Of a DNA stretch of 64,000 bases, positions 13,801 to 20,267 are shown piece by piece (the stretch's first letter is position 1; the number at the start of each line of letters is the position of its first letter). This DNA is from Sinonovacula constricta (lineage: Eukaryota; Mollusca; Bivalvia; Cardiida; Solecurtidae), in assembly GCA_007844125.1 (NCBI GenBank), contig CM017572.1:35431203-35495202 (forward strand), written 5' to 3'. The translations under genes and the position numbers were made by a program. Below the pieces are notes generated by a model. It saw only the letters and a program-made list of their open reading frames with translations, did not search any database and had not been told where the DNA came from.

Positions 13801-16800
13801 AACTCAAGTTAGCCAAGGTGAAAAGTTGTTAAAATTTGGAAAATAATCCAGAATATAACGCTAAATAATGTGATTTATAATTTGTCAGGATTCAATTTAG
13901 TCACTATTACACATCTCATACCTTAAATAGATACATCTTTATTACTGCTATCACAGGATAGTTCAATGTCAGGAGTTATGTCACATACCAAGTGGATCAT
14001 ATTCTGTCCAGAGGCAGCCTTCTTGGAGTAGAAACGGACGAGTCCCTGACCAGGCTGGAGGACCCAGAGTAACAGATACTCTGACAGCAGGCTGTAGTAC
14101 AGCACCGTGCTGGTGGGTGGGGTAAGATAAAAGCATGAAGAATATCAGATAGGTAAATAAGAAAAGTTCCTATCAAAATGTCCACAGATATTTAAATTTA
14201 ATCTACAGCTAGACAAAAGCAAATATGGCAAATATAAATGTGACAAAAACACAGAGACAAGACATAACATACAAAAAGAAAAAACCATCAGTTACGCCTT
14301 GGAATGGTCAGTCGGCAAAAGGACAGACTGGGGTGCTTAAACCTCGTTTGTGGAGCGCTTCAAACTCGCACTTCCTGAAGGTTTTTCTATCAAACAAACA
14401 GTGTAAATGTCAGAGACCAACATTGACAACCCTAGTAACAGTGTTCTTGACAGTTGGCTGTAGTACAGGACTGTGCTGGTGGGTGGGGTGAGATAGGTTA
14501 TAATATATATTATATATACACTATAGTCTGCACATAGCTATAATAAGAGCATGAAGAATGTAAGCGGCCATGCTGGACAACCCGTAGTAAGAAGTACTCT
14601 AACAGTAGAACAGCACTGTGCTTATACTTAATTAGAATAGATTAAGAGTGCTGATATCATTTATGTACAGAATGTTGATCCTGTATTGTGACAGTGGCAA
14701 CACTGTGGTGAGGGCCGAAAGAGATTACTGGATGAAACATATCCAGCAAGAAACCTCCTATGATCCTACCCAATTGCATTGTGCTGTCAGCAAGAATTCT
14801 CCACTAGCTTGGTGAAGTTTTAAACCTATTTCTCTACAAGTTTTTAGAATAAAAAACTGACAGAACATTTTTTTTAAAATAAGAACACTTTTCAATGAAA
14901 TATATCAACTGAGAATTTTCATTTTCTTTAGGTCAAGTTCCAAATGAATAAAATCCAGTCAATGCATTTTTAGTCAAGTTGTATTTCTATTTACTTATAA
15001 AACAAAACTAAACAGATAGTAGCAAATAAAAGTCACCTATTTTGTTGTGCCACCACTCGGTTCATCTTTTCCACTGTCCACATATCCCAGGGGGCTGTGT
15101 GACCTTGAGAGGTCACTGCAGACGCCTGGTAATTATGCGTCTGGGTCAAGGTTCGCTTCCTGTAGGCCTCTGCATACTGTAGGCACTCGTCTTTGTTTCC
15201 CAGTTTGGCCATGACAGTCTGCATCCCATCATAACACTCACGTAGCTGAACATGATACTCTTCCGGACAGTGGCTATCCTCGGAGACATGCTCACGTATC
15301 TTTGTCTCAAAGTACGGCAATAGTTGATGGAAGTATTTCAAAGCTTCCTCTAACTCCAGCAGCTGGCTGGACTGCTGGTTGATACAAGCAATGTTGTAAT
15401 GGCTCAGTGTGACGATTTCCGGAATCTCATAATCTTCTCCAATTTCAGCAGCCTGCTCGTAGAAATACAAACTATACTGGCTCTTCTGAAGTGCCCTGTA
15501 TGCATGCCCCAGCTTGCAGAAACACGTGGCTTTAGTACGCTGGTCCGTCCTGGTACAACTATTTAACATGACCTCATATGCCTTCACAGCCTCCTTATAA
15601 TCCCCTTTTAGCATCAATGTATCACCGTGCATCTCATTGGCTATGATATTCATTCTTGTGTCATTAAATTTTGCTGCCATGGTCACATATTGCTCATGGT
15701 AGGTCAATGAGAGCTTCCAGTTTCTCAAAGCAGCATAAACACTTCCAAGACAGCCATAAGCCTGGGCCATTCCTTTCTTATCTTTATTTCCCTTGCACTC
15801 CTGCAGGTATTTATTATAATTGTTAATTGCCTCGTTAAAATTCCCAAGAATCTCGTTCAGCATGCCAGTATTGTGATAGGACTCTGCTTTTAGCTTTCCC
15901 TGGAATTTGTACTTCTCAATGTACTGCACATACTGTTTGGCATGTTTGATTGCTTCTCTCATCCCTCCAATGGCCTTGTATGCAATGCTGAGATTCAGGT
16001 GGAGTCCACATTGCAGCTCTTTAGTCCAGAAGTCAGGAAGGTTGTCTTCGCTTCCTGTCTCAGCCACCAATTCAGCCTCCAGGTGTAAGAGCTTCTCGTA
16101 GTATGAGATAGCTAGATGTGTGTCGTGGTTTTCAAGATAGAGAGTAGCAATGTTCACCAGGGCCTTGGTCTGGTAGATCTGGTCGTGTGTGGCAATGGCC
16201 GTGCTCAGACATTCCTGGTACAGTCCTATAGCCTGGTCTGTGTGCTTCAGCGCCGAGTGGGCATTAGCAGAAGTGAGCAGGATTCTCATTGTGATGCCTT
16301 TCTGGTTGGTCTGGAACTTCTGGGCAGCGTCAAGTATCTTAATACACATCTTGTATTTCTTGCACTGGAAAAGGCAAACCCCAACCTCGCTTAGTTTCTT
16401 GTAGGAATCCATACCTGTAATTGTTAAAACAATTAATTAAAAGAGCAACAAATCATTTTTTGCTAAAGAAATATGAATAAAAAATATGAGATACTAAATA
16501 AATACAAGCACATTAAAAAGAAACCTTTCATGTAATAACATATGGGAGAAAAAGTACTACCAAGATAACTGTTTTTCCTAAATTAATTATTCCACAGAGA
16601 TAAATCTAACTTACAATTACAGAAAAAAAAAGTCTTGCAATTAATAATTTCAAAAGAAAATTTGACTTGCTAAAGTTGAAACATTTTTTAAACTTAAGGA
16701 ACCAGTAATTGATAGTTGAAGATCCCTTATCTTGGCAGCCATCTTTGATGGCAACTTCAAGGGATTTTCAGATGTATTGTATAGAAGCTTAAATTTTATT

Positions 16801-19800
16801 TTCTTGTAATTTCTTCATTTGTGGTCCAAAAAATTAAAAGCTATACAGCATTGGAAAGCTCTTGAAATTCATATTTTAAAAGACAATATTTTTTACAAAT
16901 TGATAAATGTACAAATAATTAATGCACAGAAATAAATACTATTGGCTCATCCTTAAACAAAATGAACAGTGTATCTTTTTTGGTTGTATTTTTTTTTACC
17001 TTTTAAACTATCAAAATATAGTTTTAATATTTAAAATACTTCATAAAAGCAGTTAAATTTGATATAAAATTCAGCAAAAAAGACTGAAAAATAACAACAC
17101 AATGATGAGTTTAATACAGCACATATTTCCAGATTTTGGTCTGTACTAGCTTCTGCCTTCCAAGATGGCTGCCTTAAACTGTCTTATCTGTGCTTATGAC
17201 ATCAAATGGAAACTATTTTTAAGAATTTGGCCATAGCATCAGAGGTCATAAGTATGTGTGATTATTGTCACATGATAAAACAATGATTTCCAATTAATTT
17301 TTATTTAAAGATATAAATGTAGACTGTTTCAGGTATATAAGCATAAACTAAGCTCAAGAAATGTAATAATGGACTTCTGGTCAATTAAAACTAATATCTA
17401 TTGACAACAGTTTATAATTATATATTTAGTTTATTTACATACGGCTCTTTTTTAGATAAATGAAAAAATAACGGCCATCCCTTTTTTTGCTTAGTTTCAA
17501 ATCTGGTTGCATAAACTCATGGATTTGGTTGTATCTATTTCATATTTAATAAAAAATATAAATTATAATTAAAATTAAATGTATTTTAAATTACCAGGTG
17601 TTCTTTGATTTAATATTTATTTTTTGTCAAAAATGTCAAATATTAAAGTTTTGACATTTTTGACAAAAAAAGTACTAATGACCAAGTCATGACAAGCAAC
17701 ACAAAGCAGTGAACTTTTTTAAAATAATATCTTTGCAGTTAATATGAAATAAAAATACCTTAACAATACAATTTATACAAAAAGATTTGAAACTAAGCAC
17801 AAAAATGTAATGGCCGTTACTTTTTCCAGTTATCTGAAAAAGAATCATATCACAAAACGTTTTTTTCCATTTTGTATTAAAAGCAACCAAGGGATGTAAA
17901 AAATGGTCTCTTTAGACAGGTGGTCTCTTTATACAACATGGTGGTTTCTTGACGGAAACTTCATTCAAATCCACATCCTGTTAATACTAGTTAATTCAAC
18001 GAATTGTCTTTGACATTATAATACAATTTAATACTGGGATATTATTCACCTTTCAGTGACTCCCTGGTTTCAGGGGGCATTTCACAGAAGCGTGCCGCGA
18101 CATCAGCAATATGGTCTGTGAGTTCATCACTGTCATCTGGGTTAAGTTCCAGGGACATGAGGAACGCGGACAGGGCCTCCTTATACTGGTGAAGGTTCTG
18201 TAGCACCTGACCCTTAACCTTGTATGCCTGGCAGGGGAGACAAAAAGATGCTTGGTTACTTTCATAGGGATGGGATTTGCCAGCATTTTTGCTGATACTG
18301 TGCAGCAACATTTCTATCATTATAGCACAGGGGCACTTATGAGGTGCCCAGGGACTGAACCCGGCCGGTCCATTACACTGACACCGACGAGTCAGGCCTT
18401 ATGCTGTCTTCTTAGCCCCGAGCGTTTGGAGGGAAGTCACTACTACCAACTTTAAAGTCTTTGGTTTGACCCGGCTGGGGTTTGAACCGGCGACCTCCCG
18501 ATCCGCAGGCTGACGCTCTACCAATTGAGCTATTGCGGCCTGTTTACTTTCATAACTTAATAAAGTAACTACTGAGTTAATTTATTTTAAATTTTTATTA
18601 GATAAACTATCTCACCAATAATATTTTATTCAAACTATAAGATTTGGAATATACAGAGTGCTGCCTTTTATTTTATATCAAATTCTGATTATACAGTATA
18701 AATTATACTACAGCCTGTCAAATGCTTCTTCTATTGTTAAACTGTCAAATAGTTTCCCAAACCTTTTGGCGTATGAGATAATGAGCATTAACTGTAACTA
18801 TAATTAAATGATATTTTCCTAACAAACTGGTGCATATGAAAAACATTCTATTATTCCTGACCTACCTTATAGTTTATTTAGTTTACTATCCTGCCAACAG
18901 TATTTCAGTTTTCAGGAGACAGTGTCCACTTGAAGCAAATATAGTGCTGCCTTCAATGTGTATAGCATGCTGTGAACACCTGGTATGATACCACACCCAG
19001 TCACATTATCCTGACACTGGGCCAACCAGTCTTGGAACTACCCTTATATTTTCTTGAGCCTTAGCAAGGGAGCTATGCAACTACCATGTTTAACGACTTT
19101 GGTATGACGTGACCATGGATCATACCCGTGGCCTCTCGTATTTGGAGCCGATGCTCTACCAATTGCACTACCAGGTCCAGTTGACCTACCTTATAATTGT
19201 CTGGATCCTTGTTGATGAGAATCTCAACATCTTTCTCTGCCATAATATAGTCTCCCATCTCTATCGAGGCAACCGCTCGCGCCAGCAGAACTTCTGCATT
19301 CTGGGCATCAATCTCCAGGGCCTCATTATAGTAACTGATGGCGCCGGTGTAGTCCCTGACCTCAAGAGCTTTGTCCCCATGCTCCCGTAGGGACCTCATC
19401 TGTTGTGTAAATGTTCCTTTACAGGTCAGGGGGAAATTAATCTCATTATTTATGGAAATGTTGATTTTGCTGGGAATATTAGGGGAAATGATCTTATCTG
19501 TTGTGTAATTACTCATATGGCTGGGTATTTTATGATGCATTGATCTTATATGTTGTGTAATTGTTCATATGGCTGGGTATTTTAGGGGGCATTGATCTTA
19601 TATGTTGTGTAATTGCTCATATGGCTGAATATTTTAGTGGGCAGTGATCTTATATGTTGTGTAATTACTCATATGGCTGAATATTTTAGGGGGCAGTGAT
19701 CTTATATGTTGTGTAATTACTCATATGGCTAGGTATTTAAGATGATAATGATCTCATCTGTTATGTCACTGTTCATATCGTTAGGTATTCTAGGGGAAAA

Positions 19801-20234
19801 TGGTTTCATCTGTCAAATACCTCATCATACAGAAATAGTAATGCTGTTTTGATTGATTGTACATGTAAATTTATAAAACAGAATGGCTTACCTTTAATTG
19901 ATAGATTCCACATTACAAAAAGGATTCACCAAATCCTGTATATTACATAGAGGGTCTAAAGTACCATTTACTTTATTATTGTTTTATCAATATTAATTAA
20001 TCAAAGAAACATGGACAAAGACACTAAAGCCGTGCACTTTTCTTGGGCAAAAAAACAATTTACTAAAAAAGCACGTCAAGGGTCAACTTAAAGCTGCCAT
20101 ATTAAAAGGGAAACAACTCCAGCTGGTACCTCAACAAACTCATCAGCCTCACTGATTGGTTCACTTCCCTCCACAAGACTGGGCAGGCTAAAGCTGTGGC
20201 TGAGAGGCTGACCGAAGGCTGCCACTCGCTCCAT
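3055..20234 (-). CDS. TTC28-like: TTC28-like TPR-CHAT protein gene (13 exons seen, 3' end outside window)
   Basis: Spliced gene read from minus-strand exons: 20234-20130, 19399-19190, 18227-18050, 16414-15037, 14109-13989, 11932-11413, 10586-10386, 8368-8155, 7440-7271, 6552-6331, 5408-5261, 4151-3979 and 3158-3055. All introns are GT-AG and phases chain without conflict (3,744 nt, 1,248 codons). About three TPRs lie at residues 38-142 and about nine 40-residue TPRs at about 167-520. A helical linker follows, then a CHAT domain from about 624 to 1210. Family signatures include VIGNPQLP, AAGAQCVLVSLWP and a WSGFIVIG-type end. Vertebrate TTC28 has the same order but many more TPRs. TPR-CHAT proteins are thought to be scaffolds; TTC28 has been linked to midbody and cytokinesis. 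Function here is inferred from the family. Another TPR-CHAT paralogue is the main alternative. Confidence 0.88.
3474..3551 (+). other. tRNA-like relic (SINE head or tRNA pseudogene)
   Basis: It has A-box-like TTAGCTCAGTCGGAAGAGC and B-box-like GGATTCGAGTCC, but the acceptor arms do not pair. I therefore read it as a SINE head or decayed tRNA in intron 12. Confidence 0.5.
3653..3916 (-). mobile_element. SINE-B copy in intron 12
   Basis: tRNA-derived element read on the minus strand. The head has GATCAGGTGGTAGAGCGTC and GGTTCAAACCCCGGCC, and the body has AAAGACTTTAAAGTTGGTAG. The tail runs to a TATAATGATAGAAATGTTGC-type end. Six relatives lie elsewhere in the window. Confidence 0.85.
3979..4151 (-). 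CDS. TTC28-like: TTC28-like exon 12 (residues 1156-1214, end of CHAT)
   Basis: Acceptor CTGTATATCTAG/GTATAA and donor GAACCTG/GTACGA; 173 nt, phase 2 to phase 1. It encodes YWSGFIVIGKDVRVKLTDI, the terminal CHAT strand (NWAGFMLIG-type in TTC28), and an acidic helix. Confidence 0.93.
4208..4528 (-). mobile_element. SINE-A copy in intron 11
   Basis: On the minus strand: tRNA-like head (GATAGAGAGTCGGCTCCAGG, then CCGGGTTCAATCCC), a body with GGCATGATACCACA on the plus strand, and a tail GATGATAAACCCAAACAAAC. Confidence 0.85.
4728..4920 (-). mobile_element. SINE-C copy, decayed, in intron 11
   Basis: Plus strand begins with TTTGTTTTTGAAATACATTG (reverse of the A-rich tail), then ATGATCATTATAACACGTCC and GACCCCAGACACATGTC. 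It matches the SINE-C consensus in reverse. The tRNA-like head is badly decayed. Confidence 0.7.
5080..5170 (+). repeat. Short dispersed repeat G, copy 1
   Basis: About 90 bp rich in TGGTCCA (TCTGGTCTGGTCCATTAGAT, ATTGCCAGCTTGGTGGACCG). An inverted relative is at 38518-38605. The class is unknown. The rest of 4921-5260 holds nothing I recognise. Confidence 0.6.
5261..5408 (-). CDS. TTC28-like: TTC28-like exon 11 (residues 1107-1156, CHAT)
   Basis: Acceptor GTATCTCTGTAG/GAGCCC and donor GATGACAG/GTAACA; 148 nt, phase 1 to phase 2. It encodes the very conserved AAGAQCVLVSLWPLPD strand-turn and a helix with GEMVTMAARAALQALRED. Its acceptor lies inside the first unit of a tandem array of about 62 bp. 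Confidence 0.95.
5409..5905. repeat. Tandem array of about 62-bp units, about 8 copies, at the exon 11 acceptor
   Basis: The unit contains TCAATTAACTGTAGATTTAT, TACATATATAGAGAAAGTAA and GGCATGTAGGGAGTG. Units start near 5441, 5560, 5617, 5678, 5737, 5803 and 5861. The sequence beside exon 11 (GATACATGCCATATATGGAG then TGTAATCAATTAACTTTAGA) is a diverged first unit, so the array includes the splice acceptor. Confidence 0.85.
6110..6155 (-). mobile_element. SINE-A tail fragment in intron 10
   Basis: GTTTGTTTATTGGGTTTATC, GTCCTACCAACAGTATTTCA: only the 3' end of the element is present, as if from a 5'-truncated insertion. The rest of 5906-6330 shows nothing else. Confidence 0.8.
6331..6552 (-). 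CDS. TTC28-like: TTC28-like exon 10 (residues 1033-1107, CHAT dyad region)
   Basis: Acceptor GTGCTTGCAG/TCACCT and donor GCTGCGG/GTATGT; 222 nt, phase 1 to phase 1. It spans both dyad positions. LHIVTYGSWDEG stands where active CHAT domains have an ATHG His, and QLVVLNTGYTS where they have LSACxT. Both catalytic residues therefore look replaced (Tyr1035, Gly1084). Confidence 0.94.
6668..6912 (+). mobile_element. SINE-C copy in intron 9
   Basis: GGGCACCCGTAGAATAGTGG, GTGGGTTCGAATCCTGGTTG (B-box-like), AAGGACTTAATGTGGGAAGG, TACCCAGACATATGTCTGGG, then an ATGATCATAA-type body and a CAAAACAAAAAC tail. It is a near full-length member. Bases 6913-7270 hold only AT-rich intron. Confidence 0.85.
7271..7440 (-). 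CDS. TTC28-like: TTC28-like exon 9 (residues 976-1033, CHAT)
   Basis: Acceptor TTCCAATCCGCAG/CCTGAT and donor CATATAG/GTAACA; 170 nt, phase 2 to phase 1. It encodes the helix EREI-type segment (ESAKREIQHVAHLMDVIPVT), GADATKQFFMDHVAQATVLH and the start of the catalytic His strand. Confidence 0.93.
7497..8030. repeat. Long imperfect ATC/GAT microsatellite in intron 8
   Basis: About 530 bp of (ATC)n with interspersed variants and recurring blocks such as CATCATCCTCTGCATCATCA. Read on the gene strand it is a (GAT)n purine/pyrimidine mix. The reading frames inside it (poly-Ile, poly-Met, poly-Asp) are artefacts of the period of 3. Confidence 0.97.
8155..8368 (-). CDS. TTC28-like: TTC28-like exon 8 (residues 905-976, CHAT)
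   Basis: Acceptor TATTCTGCCCAG/GTAAGC and donor CCCGACAG/GTAAAG; 214 nt, phase 1 to phase 2. It is Thr/Ser-rich and ends in MVIGNPQLP, the VIGNP motif conserved in TPR-CHAT proteins. Confidence 0.9.
8369..9080. other. Intron 7, distal part: nothing recognised
   Basis: AT-rich DNA with scattered short homopolymers. I see no ORF, repeat or RNA signal I can support. Confidence 0.6.
9083..9384 (-). mobile_element. SINE-A copy in intron 7
   Basis: Near full-length. The tail is at the low-coordinate end (GGGTTTATCGTCCCACCAAC) and the tRNA-like head at the high end (TCTACCGATTGCG, read as CGCAATCGGTAGA). It abuts the left arm of the MITE that follows. Confidence 0.88.
9397..10313. mobile_element. 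Inverted-repeat (MITE-like) element containing a second MITE
   Basis: The left arm 9397-9480 (ATATAAACAATAATAAAAAT, ATGCCAACTTAGAGCCACAG, AAGGCCCATTTACAT) is the reverse complement of 10233-10313, apart from a 10-bp insertion and several substitutions. The arms are about 75 bp. The interior holds the MITE at 9517-10042 and a SINE-A fragment at 10043-10130. No transposase ORF is seen. Confidence 0.75.
9517..10042. mobile_element. Inner MITE-like element (relative at 16711)
   Basis: The termini TATAGATAGTTCCCACATC and GATGTGATGTCATAGG-type (reverse of the right end ACATGGAAACTATCTATA) match as inverted repeats. A subterminal pair GGCAGCCATCTTTGA / TCAAAGATGGCTGCC also matches. The relative in intron 3 is about 90% similar by eye. 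Confidence 0.75.
10386..10586 (-). CDS. TTC28-like: TTC28-like exon 7 (residues 838-905, CHAT insert)
   Basis: Acceptor CTCTTCATCAG/ATGCAC; donor AACAAAG/GTCGGA, which is weak at +4 to +6. 201 nt, phase 1 to phase 1. It encodes a Pro/Arg/Met-rich low-complexity segment (RMSHPRLLTRPPRTPMVPPH) with no recognised fold. The case for it rests on open phase, GC content above the flanks and splice sites. The symmetrical phase would allow it to be skipped without a frameshift. Confidence 0.75.
10587..10920. other. Intron 6, start: nothing recognised
   Basis: AT-rich intron sequence with no repeat or ORF I can support. Confidence 0.55.
10921..11190 (-). mobile_element. SINE-A copy in intron 6
   Basis: Tail TTTATTGGGTTTATCGTCCC at the low end, body GTGTTCACCATGCCGTGAAC, and a decayed head near 11185. 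The rest of intron 6 up to exon 6 is AT-rich. Confidence 0.82.
11413..11932 (-). CDS. TTC28-like: TTC28-like exon 6 (residues 665-838, CHAT domain)
   Basis: Acceptor TGCATTGCAG/ATTGAT and donor ACTGCTG/GTAAAA; 520 nt, phase 0 to phase 1. It has a variable Ser/Lys-rich linker, then the conserved CHAT stretch RRLYDLLFSPVEDIL, LTIIPDKALHHCPFSVLED and YQRFCITYLPSLLLLDKV. The latter two are hallmark CHAT motifs. Confidence 0.95.
11992..12260 (-). mobile_element. SINE-B copy in intron 5
   Basis: Minus strand: GGCCGCAGTAGCTCAACTGG, then GGTTCGAACTC-type B box reversed from CGGGGTTTGAACTCGCGACC, then the AAAGACTTTAAAGTTGGTAG body. It lies 60 bp upstream of exon 6. Confidence 0.88.
12600..13020 (-). 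mobile_element. SINE-A with tandemly repeated 101-bp 3' tail
   Basis: TTTGTTTATTGGGTTTATC recurs at about 12661, 12762 and 12863, each followed by the same stretch as far as CACTGTGTATAGCATG. The 3' third of the SINE is thus present three times, plus a deleted fourth, with one continuing body to about 13020. Bases 12261-12600 show nothing else. Confidence 0.85.
13046..13288 (+). mobile_element. SINE-C copy in intron 5
   Basis: GGGGTGCCTGTGGCATAGTG, GTGAGTTCGAGTCCCGGTCG, AAGGACTTAATGTGGGAAG, ATAATGATCATAACTGGTCG and an A-rich tail. The remaining 700 bp to exon 5 holds nothing I recognise. Confidence 0.86.
13989..14109 (-). CDS. TTC28-like: TTC28-like exon 5 (residues 624-664, CHAT domain start)
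   Basis: Acceptor CCACCCACCAG/CACGGT and donor CACTTG/GTATGT; 121 nt, phase 2 to phase 0. It encodes STVLYYSLLSEYLLLWVLQP and on to a Lys-rich turn, matching the first CHAT beta strands of TTC28 (VLYYSL...YSWLL). Two decayed copies of its 5' half lie upstream in intron 4. Confidence 0.92.
14428..14500 (-). pseudogene. Decayed duplicate of exon 5 and its acceptor (copy 2)
   Basis: Minus strand: CACCCCACCCACCAG then CACAGTCCTGTACTACAGCC, giving STVLYYSQLS before similarity fades near residue 17. The polypyrimidine tract and AG are intact. It is offset 366 bp from the true acceptor. The frame stays open for about 47 codons, so exonisation cannot be excluded. Confidence 0.75.
14572..14632 (-). 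pseudogene. Decayed duplicate of exon 5 start (copy 3)
   Basis: Minus strand AGCACAGTGCTGTTCTACTG, TTAGAGTACTTCTTACTACG and GGTTGTCCAGC match exon 5 with an internal deletion and a stop. An upstream AAGAGCATGAAGAATG matches the intron just outside true exon 5. The rest to exon 4 is featureless. Confidence 0.65.
15037..16414 (-). CDS. TTC28-like: TTC28-like exon 4, large TPR exon (residues 165-624)
   Basis: One 1,378-nt exon. Acceptor AACAATTACAG/GTATGG and donor AAATAG/GTGACT, phase 1 to phase 2. It encodes about nine TPRs of the 40-residue type, recognised by alternating motifs such as DQAIGLYQECL, HLAISYYEKLL, NEAINNYNKYL and KEAVKAYEVML. A helical linker (LRECYDGMQTVMAKLGNKDE, then CLQYAEAYRKRT) resembles the segment before CHAT in TTC28. 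This is the strongest coding evidence in the window. The internal Met (16412) is not the start, because exons 1-3 join it in frame with TPR continuity. Confidence 0.97.
16711..17216. mobile_element. MITE-like element in intron 3 (relative of 9517-10042)
   Basis: GAAGATCCCTTATCTTGGCA, CAGCCATCTTTGATGGCAAC and so on to AAGATGGCTGCCTTAAACTG and GGAAACTATTTTTAAG. It has the same inner inverted pair as the intron 7 copy. The left terminus has lost about 11 bp. Confidence 0.75.
17442..17852. mobile_element. Foldback (nearly palindromic) element in intron 3
   Basis: The outer arms AACGGCCAT...GCTTAGTTTCAAATCT (left, about 17470-17510) and AGATTTGAAACTAAGC...ATGGCCGTT (right, about 17785-17820) are inverted repeats, extending to AGATAA / TTATCT. 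At the centre is a perfect 21-bp hairpin at 17620-17640 / 17650-17670 with a 9-nt loop. The transcribed RNA would fold into a long stem. Confidence 0.75.
18050..18227 (-). CDS. TTC28-like: TTC28-like exon 3 (residues 106-165, TPR 3)
   Basis: Acceptor CCCCTGCCAG/GCATAC and donor CTGAAAG/GTGAAT; 178 nt, phase 0 to phase 1. It encodes a TPR (YKEALSAFLMSLELNPDDSD) and a following acidic helix. A SINE-B lies only 38 bp upstream of the acceptor. Confidence 0.93.
18267..18543 (-). mobile_element. SINE-B copy with perfect 11-bp target-site duplication
   Basis: Flanked by TTACTTTCATA at 18256-18266 and 18544-18554. The minus-strand head is GGCCGCAATAGCTCAATTGG with B box GGTTCAAACCCC-like. It sits in intron 2, 38 bp upstream of the exon 3 acceptor. 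Bases 18555-18861 show nothing else. Confidence 0.93.
18862..19180 (-). mobile_element. SINE-A copy abutting the exon 2 donor
   Basis: The minus-strand head CTGGACCTGGTAGTGCAATT starts about 8 nt after AAG/GTAGGTCAA. The tail GATAGTAAACTAAATAAAC lies near 18880. It has the same orientation as the gene. Confidence 0.9.
19190..19399 (-). CDS. TTC28-like: TTC28-like exon 2 (residues 36-105, TPR 1-2)
   Basis: Acceptor TTACACAACAG/ATGAGG and donor TATAAG/GTAGGT; 210 nt, phase 0 at both ends. It encodes classical TPR helices (DYTGAISYYNEALEIDAQNA, then GDYIMAEKDVEILINKDPDN). The acceptor sits inside the first unit of a 52-bp tandem array. A SINE begins about 8 nt after the donor. Confidence 0.93.
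19397..19830. repeat. 52-bp tandem array including the exon 2 acceptor
   Basis: Units start near 19494, 19546, 19598, 19650, 19702 and 19754 (CTTATATGTTGTGTAATTAC, TCATATGGCTGAATATTTTA, GGGGGCAGTGAT). Two diverged units at 19397 and 19443 carry it to the exon, where CTCATCTGTTGTGTAAATG is the reverse of TTACACAACAG/ATGAG. The rest of intron 1 (to 20129) is AT-rich with no feature seen. Confidence 0.85.
20130..20234 (-). CDS. TTC28-like: TTC28-like exon 1 coding part (residues 1-35)
   Basis: It encodes a Ser/Glu-rich leader beginning MERVAAFGQP and ending ADEFVE, then GAG/GTACCAG, phase 0. The start is fixed by an in-frame TAG four codons upstream (GCG TAG TTT GGC AAG ATG). No signal peptide or membrane segment is visible. 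The EFVE end matches the stretch just before the first TPR in TTC28. Confidence 0.8.
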
Positions 20235-20267
20235 CTTGCCAAACTACGCCCTGACGGGGGCACACAC
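20235..20267 (-). other. TTC28-like: 5' UTR part of exon 1 after a probable splice acceptor
   Basis: The minus strand reads TTGTTTCTATAG/GTGTGTGCCC, a good acceptor 33 nt before the ATG. A non-coding leader exon upstream, towards the promoter near 22.1 kb, is therefore likely. I could not place it. One weak candidate donor, TTA/GTAAGT on the minus strand, lies near 21750. Confidence 0.5.

Noticed and set aside
16116..16394. Plus-strand open frames opposite exon 4 (15907-16404) and opposite exons 6 and 7
   Set aside because: Shadows of the minus-strand exons, which carry TPR and CHAT motifs.
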